Part shown: piece by piece, positions 61,800-64,000 of the stretch | How positions within the stretch are numbered: position 1 is the first letter of the stretch | Layout of the letters: each line of letters opens with the position of its first letter | The notes under the pieces: generated by a model | Told to the model about the DNA's origin: nothing | The model's database searches: none | The model's input: the letters and a program-made list of their open reading frames with translations, nothing else | Translations under genes and position numbers: made by a program | Assembly: GCA_022571845.1 (NCBI GenBank) | Contig: JACZXB010000009.1 | Span: forward strand, 1-64,000 | DNA: 64,000 nt | Direction of reading: 5' to 3' | Source: Candidatus Zixiibacteriota bacterium | GTDB lineage: Bacteria; Zixibacteria; MSB-5A5; GN15; FEB-12

Positions 61800-63146
61800 A
61801 TGGATGAAAACAGAAAAACATTGTGGTTTGTTCTGACTGCAGTCGTGCTTATGGCACTGGCGGTTATTGTAACTCCCAAAAGAATCACTCCTGAAGCTTT
61901 TATCGGACAGGGTCAGGCGTTCTTCCCCGATTTTGAAGATCCAAATGAAGCTACAACTCTGGAAGTAGTAGAATATGACCAGCAGACAGGCGAAGCGGTG
62001 CCGTTTAAGGTAACATTTGAGAATGGCAAGTGGACAATTCCTTCGCATTATAATTATCCGGCAGATGGCGCCGAGCGTCTGGCCAATACTGCGGCTGCCA
62101 TGATACAGATAAAAAAAGATGACTACCGTTCCTCGATTATTTCCGACCACGAACAATTTTCTTTGATAGATCCCTTAAGTGACGATGTTTCGTTAAAAGG
62201 AAAAGGTCAGCGCATAACAATCAAGGGGCGCGGCGGCTCGGTGCTGGCTGATTTGATAATTGGCAGGGAAGTTGAAAAGAAAAACGGATATAGGTATGTC
62301 CGCTCACCTGGGCAATCCAGAGTATATGCTGCCAGGACAGATATTGAAGTATCGACAAAGTTCGAAGACTGGATAGAATCTGACCTCCTGAAAGTTACTA
62401 CCGCAAAAATAGAAAGAGTCGTGATTAACGATTACACTATAAACGAGCGAACTCTGTCAGTAGAAAGAAGAGACAATCTAGCCCTTTCAAGAGGAGATAA
62501 CGACCTCTGGAGTGCCGATAAGATGAAATCTACGCAGAAAGTAGACGATGTCAGAATGCTCGAACTGTTGAACTCGCTGGTCGGGCTGAAAATTGTTGAC
62601 GTTCGCCCAAAGCCGCAGGGGTTGTCGAAGAGCTTAAAGAGTAAATCATCGGATGGGAAAAAAATAAGCTCGCAGGACAGATTTTCTTTGCAGTCGAAAG
62701 GGTTTTATTTTACGGCAGGCGGGCAGCTGCTTTCTAACGAAGGTGAGATGCTTATTTATACCGACGACGGAGTTAAGTATACTTTACGCTTTGGAGAAAT
62801 AGCCGGCAGTGAAATATCGGGCGGAGAGGGAAGAACTATTGAAAACCGCTACCTGTTTATCTCGGCCGTGTTTGACTCGTCATCTTTTCCTGAACCTGCC
62901 AAGCCAACTAACGATGATTGGCTGACTAAAGCAGACAGCTTGTTAACAAATATTGATTCAAGGAATAGACAGCTGGCAAACCAAAGAACGATCTGGCAGT
63001 CTGATATTGATAGCGGCAGAAAACTTTCAGTAGAACTAAACAATAGATTTGCAGACTGGTACTATGTGATTTCGTCGGAGAGCTATGACAAGCTTCAGAT
63101 GCGACGGGAAGAGTTAGTAATAAAAAAGAGTGGCAGCGAAAGTTAG
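61800..63146 (+). CDS. DUF4340-domain protein of a GldA/GldG operon
   Basis: A 448-residue protein with one N-terminal transmembrane helix (about 8-25) and a large periplasmic region. The DUF4340 pattern appears twice, around FENGKWTIPSHYNYPADGA and LIIGREVEKKNGYRYVRSPGQ. GAGGAG lies about nine bases upstream. It follows the GldG-like gene by seven bases. This three-gene arrangement (ATPase, fused permease, DUF4340) is common in diverse bacteria, where the third protein is taken to be an accessory subunit. Substrate unknown. Confidence 0.85.
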   Translation: MDENRKTLWFVLTAVVLMALAVIVTPKRITPEAFIGQGQAFFPDFEDPNEATTLEVVEYDQQTGEAVPFKVTFENGKWTIPSHYNYPADGAERLANTAAAMIQIKKDDYRSSIISDHEQFSLIDPLSDDVSLKGKGQRITIKGRGGSVLADLIIGREVEKKNGYRYVRSPGQSRVYAARTDIEVSTKFEDWIESDLLKVTTAKIERVVINDYTINERTLSVERRDNLALSRGDNDLWSADKMKSTQKVDDVRMLELLNSLVGLKIVDVRPKPQGLSKSLKSKSSDGKKISSQDRFSLQSKGFYFTAGGQLLSNEGEMLIYTDDGVKYTLRFGEIAGSEISGGEGRTIENRYLFISAVFDSSSFPEPAKPTNDDWLTKADSLLTNIDSRNRQLANQRTIWQSDIDSGRKLSVELNNRFADWYYVISSESYDKLQMRREELVIKKSGSES

Positions 63147-63272
63147 CCTTTCGAGCCTGCGCCAATTCCAGACTAATTGCGCCAAATCAGACACAATTCA
63201 GCTTGCCATCCCCGCCTGCTATGCCTTAATATAGCAGCTACATTCTTAATCTACAAAAACGAAAGCTGAATA

Positions 63273-64000
63273 GTGAGTCTGAATTTGAGAAAAGCAGTAA
63301 GTTACTGGCCGATTATACCTGCTGTTGGTCTTTATGCTTACATTGCAGACTATTTGAAATTCATTCAAGACGATGCCTATATAACTTTCAGGTATGTGGC
63401 CAACTATCTTAACGGGGACGGCCTGGTATTCAACATTGGCGAGAGAATTGAAGGCTTTACCAATTTTGGCTGGACAATTTATCTCTTATTGTGGGGGAGT
63501 TTAGGATTTGATTACATTGCGATTGCAGCCTACAGCGGCTTAATTTTTGGGGGATTGTCGTTATTCTTGATTTTCATAATAGCGCGAGATCTTTTCGGAC
63601 CTGATGACAGATGGTTTTCGCTATTGGCTCTTTTTCTCGTAGCGGTTAACTTTTCTTTTGCGTATTGGTCGCCGGCCGGGCTGGAAACAGCAGCTTTTAC
63701 CTTTTTGACTTTGCTTTCAATCAGGTTTTACCTGAAACGCAATTGGCTTTTAGCAGCCGCGCTGGCTCTGGCTGTCTGGGTCAGGCCCGAAGGCGCCCTG
63801 TTGGCCATAATTTTTGTTTTTATCGAAGCGCTATTAGAAAAACGGCTGCCCAAATTTGCAATAACTGCCGGTGCGATTGCTTTTGTGATTTCAATTCCAT
63901 TTTTGATTTTCAAGGTTGCCTATTATGGCTCAATTTTACCCAATCCGTTCTATGCCAAAACAAGTTTTGATTTTGAACAACTAACAAGCGGTCTGGAATA
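63273..64000 (+). CDS. Polytopic glycosyltransferase-like membrane protein, partial
   Basis: A GTG-started frame of at least 242 codons that runs off the right edge. Its first 100 residues carry a conserved GT-C-type signature: an acidic DDAYITFRYVAN loop, GLVFNIGERIEGFTNF and a Trp, then hydrophobic helices. SPAGLETAAF and VWVRPEGALL follow in the expected order. These features match dolichyl-phosphate-mannose-type arabinosyl/mannosyltransferases of the outer envelope. The GTG is weakly supported (GAAAGC upstream). The gene probably acts with lipid-linked sugars; acceptor unknown. Confidence 0.75.
   Translation, partial: MSLNLRKAVSYWPIIPAVGLYAYIADYLKFIQDDAYITFRYVANYLNGDGLVFNIGERIEGFTNFGWTIYLLLWGSLGFDYIAIAAYSGLIFGGLSLFLIFIIARDLFGPDDRWFSLLALFLVAVNFSFAYWSPAGLETAAFTFLTLLSIRFYLKRNWLLAAALALAVWVRPEGALLAIIFVFIEALLEKRLPKFAITAGAIAFVISIPFLIFKVAYYGSILPNPFYAKTSFDFEQLTSGLE

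Overview
This window most likely comes from a Gram-negative, uncultured bacterium of the FCB superphylum. It resembles candidate phylum Zixibacteria or a close relative, but that placement is an inference and was not searched. Three features point this way. Four exported proteins carry paired dockerin-like repeats of the form GDVNGDG...ILDLTFLVDFIFRG. One large exported protein ends in a type-IX-secretion-like tail (NYPNPFNPSTTI). There are several outer-membrane barrels, a TonB protein and many multihaem cytochromes. No rRNA, complete tRNA or CRISPR array was recognised.

Layout. 1-7000: accessory region with two roughly 155-bp att-like direct repeats, a small ABM-fold protein, a dockerin/FG-GAP surface protein, a SEC-C protein with 48-residue repeats, and a dockerin-M23 peptidase. 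7000-9800: two cupins, then umuD (with a dispersed repeat inserted in frame) and umuC. 9900-13100: a large Ig/CARDB/dockerin-like surface protein. 13138-34855 (minus strand): a 14-gene array with mostly overlapping or few-base junctions. Its first genes encode a double GlcG/HbpS-like lipoprotein, an outer-membrane barrel, a decahaem cytochrome with a beta-propeller, a small cytochrome with an odd CX6CH site, a double CNB-domain/4x[4Fe-4S] protein, a di-haem cytochrome b, an anchored decahaem cytochrome, a double-FHA protein and a flavoprotein-FHA-FHA-[2Fe-2S] fusion. It continues with a Ser/Thr kinase, two CsgG-like/TPR proteins, a second barrel and a cohesin-like lipoprotein.

35167-52690 is largely housekeeping: archaeal-type phosphoglycerate mutase, a nonsense-interrupted exported protein, metF-metH, a methyltransferase with a 31-residue membrane microprotein, a YfhO-like membrane protein, a PLP enzyme, an FMN reductase, an Lrp-EamA pair, a TonB protein between dispersed repeats, and an acyl-CoA synthetase. 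52700-58160 holds a tandem duplication of an LVIVD/dockerin gene, each copy with its own promoter and terminator. 58360-64000 has a GldA-GldG-DUF4340 operon and the start of a glycosyltransferase-like membrane protein.

The stretch most likely to be an undescribed system is the array at 17688-34855. It joins an NAD(P)H-type flavoprotein, iron-sulfur carriers, cytochrome b, at least 23 canonical haem c sites and an outer-membrane barrel, so it could carry electrons from the cytoplasm to the cell surface. It also carries signalling parts: an STK-type kinase, four FHA domains and two CNB folds. A repeated acidic-x-Thr motif appears in both the kinase juxtamembrane segment and the FHA linker, which suggests phospho-dependent control of electron transfer. 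This model rests on domain content and gene order only.
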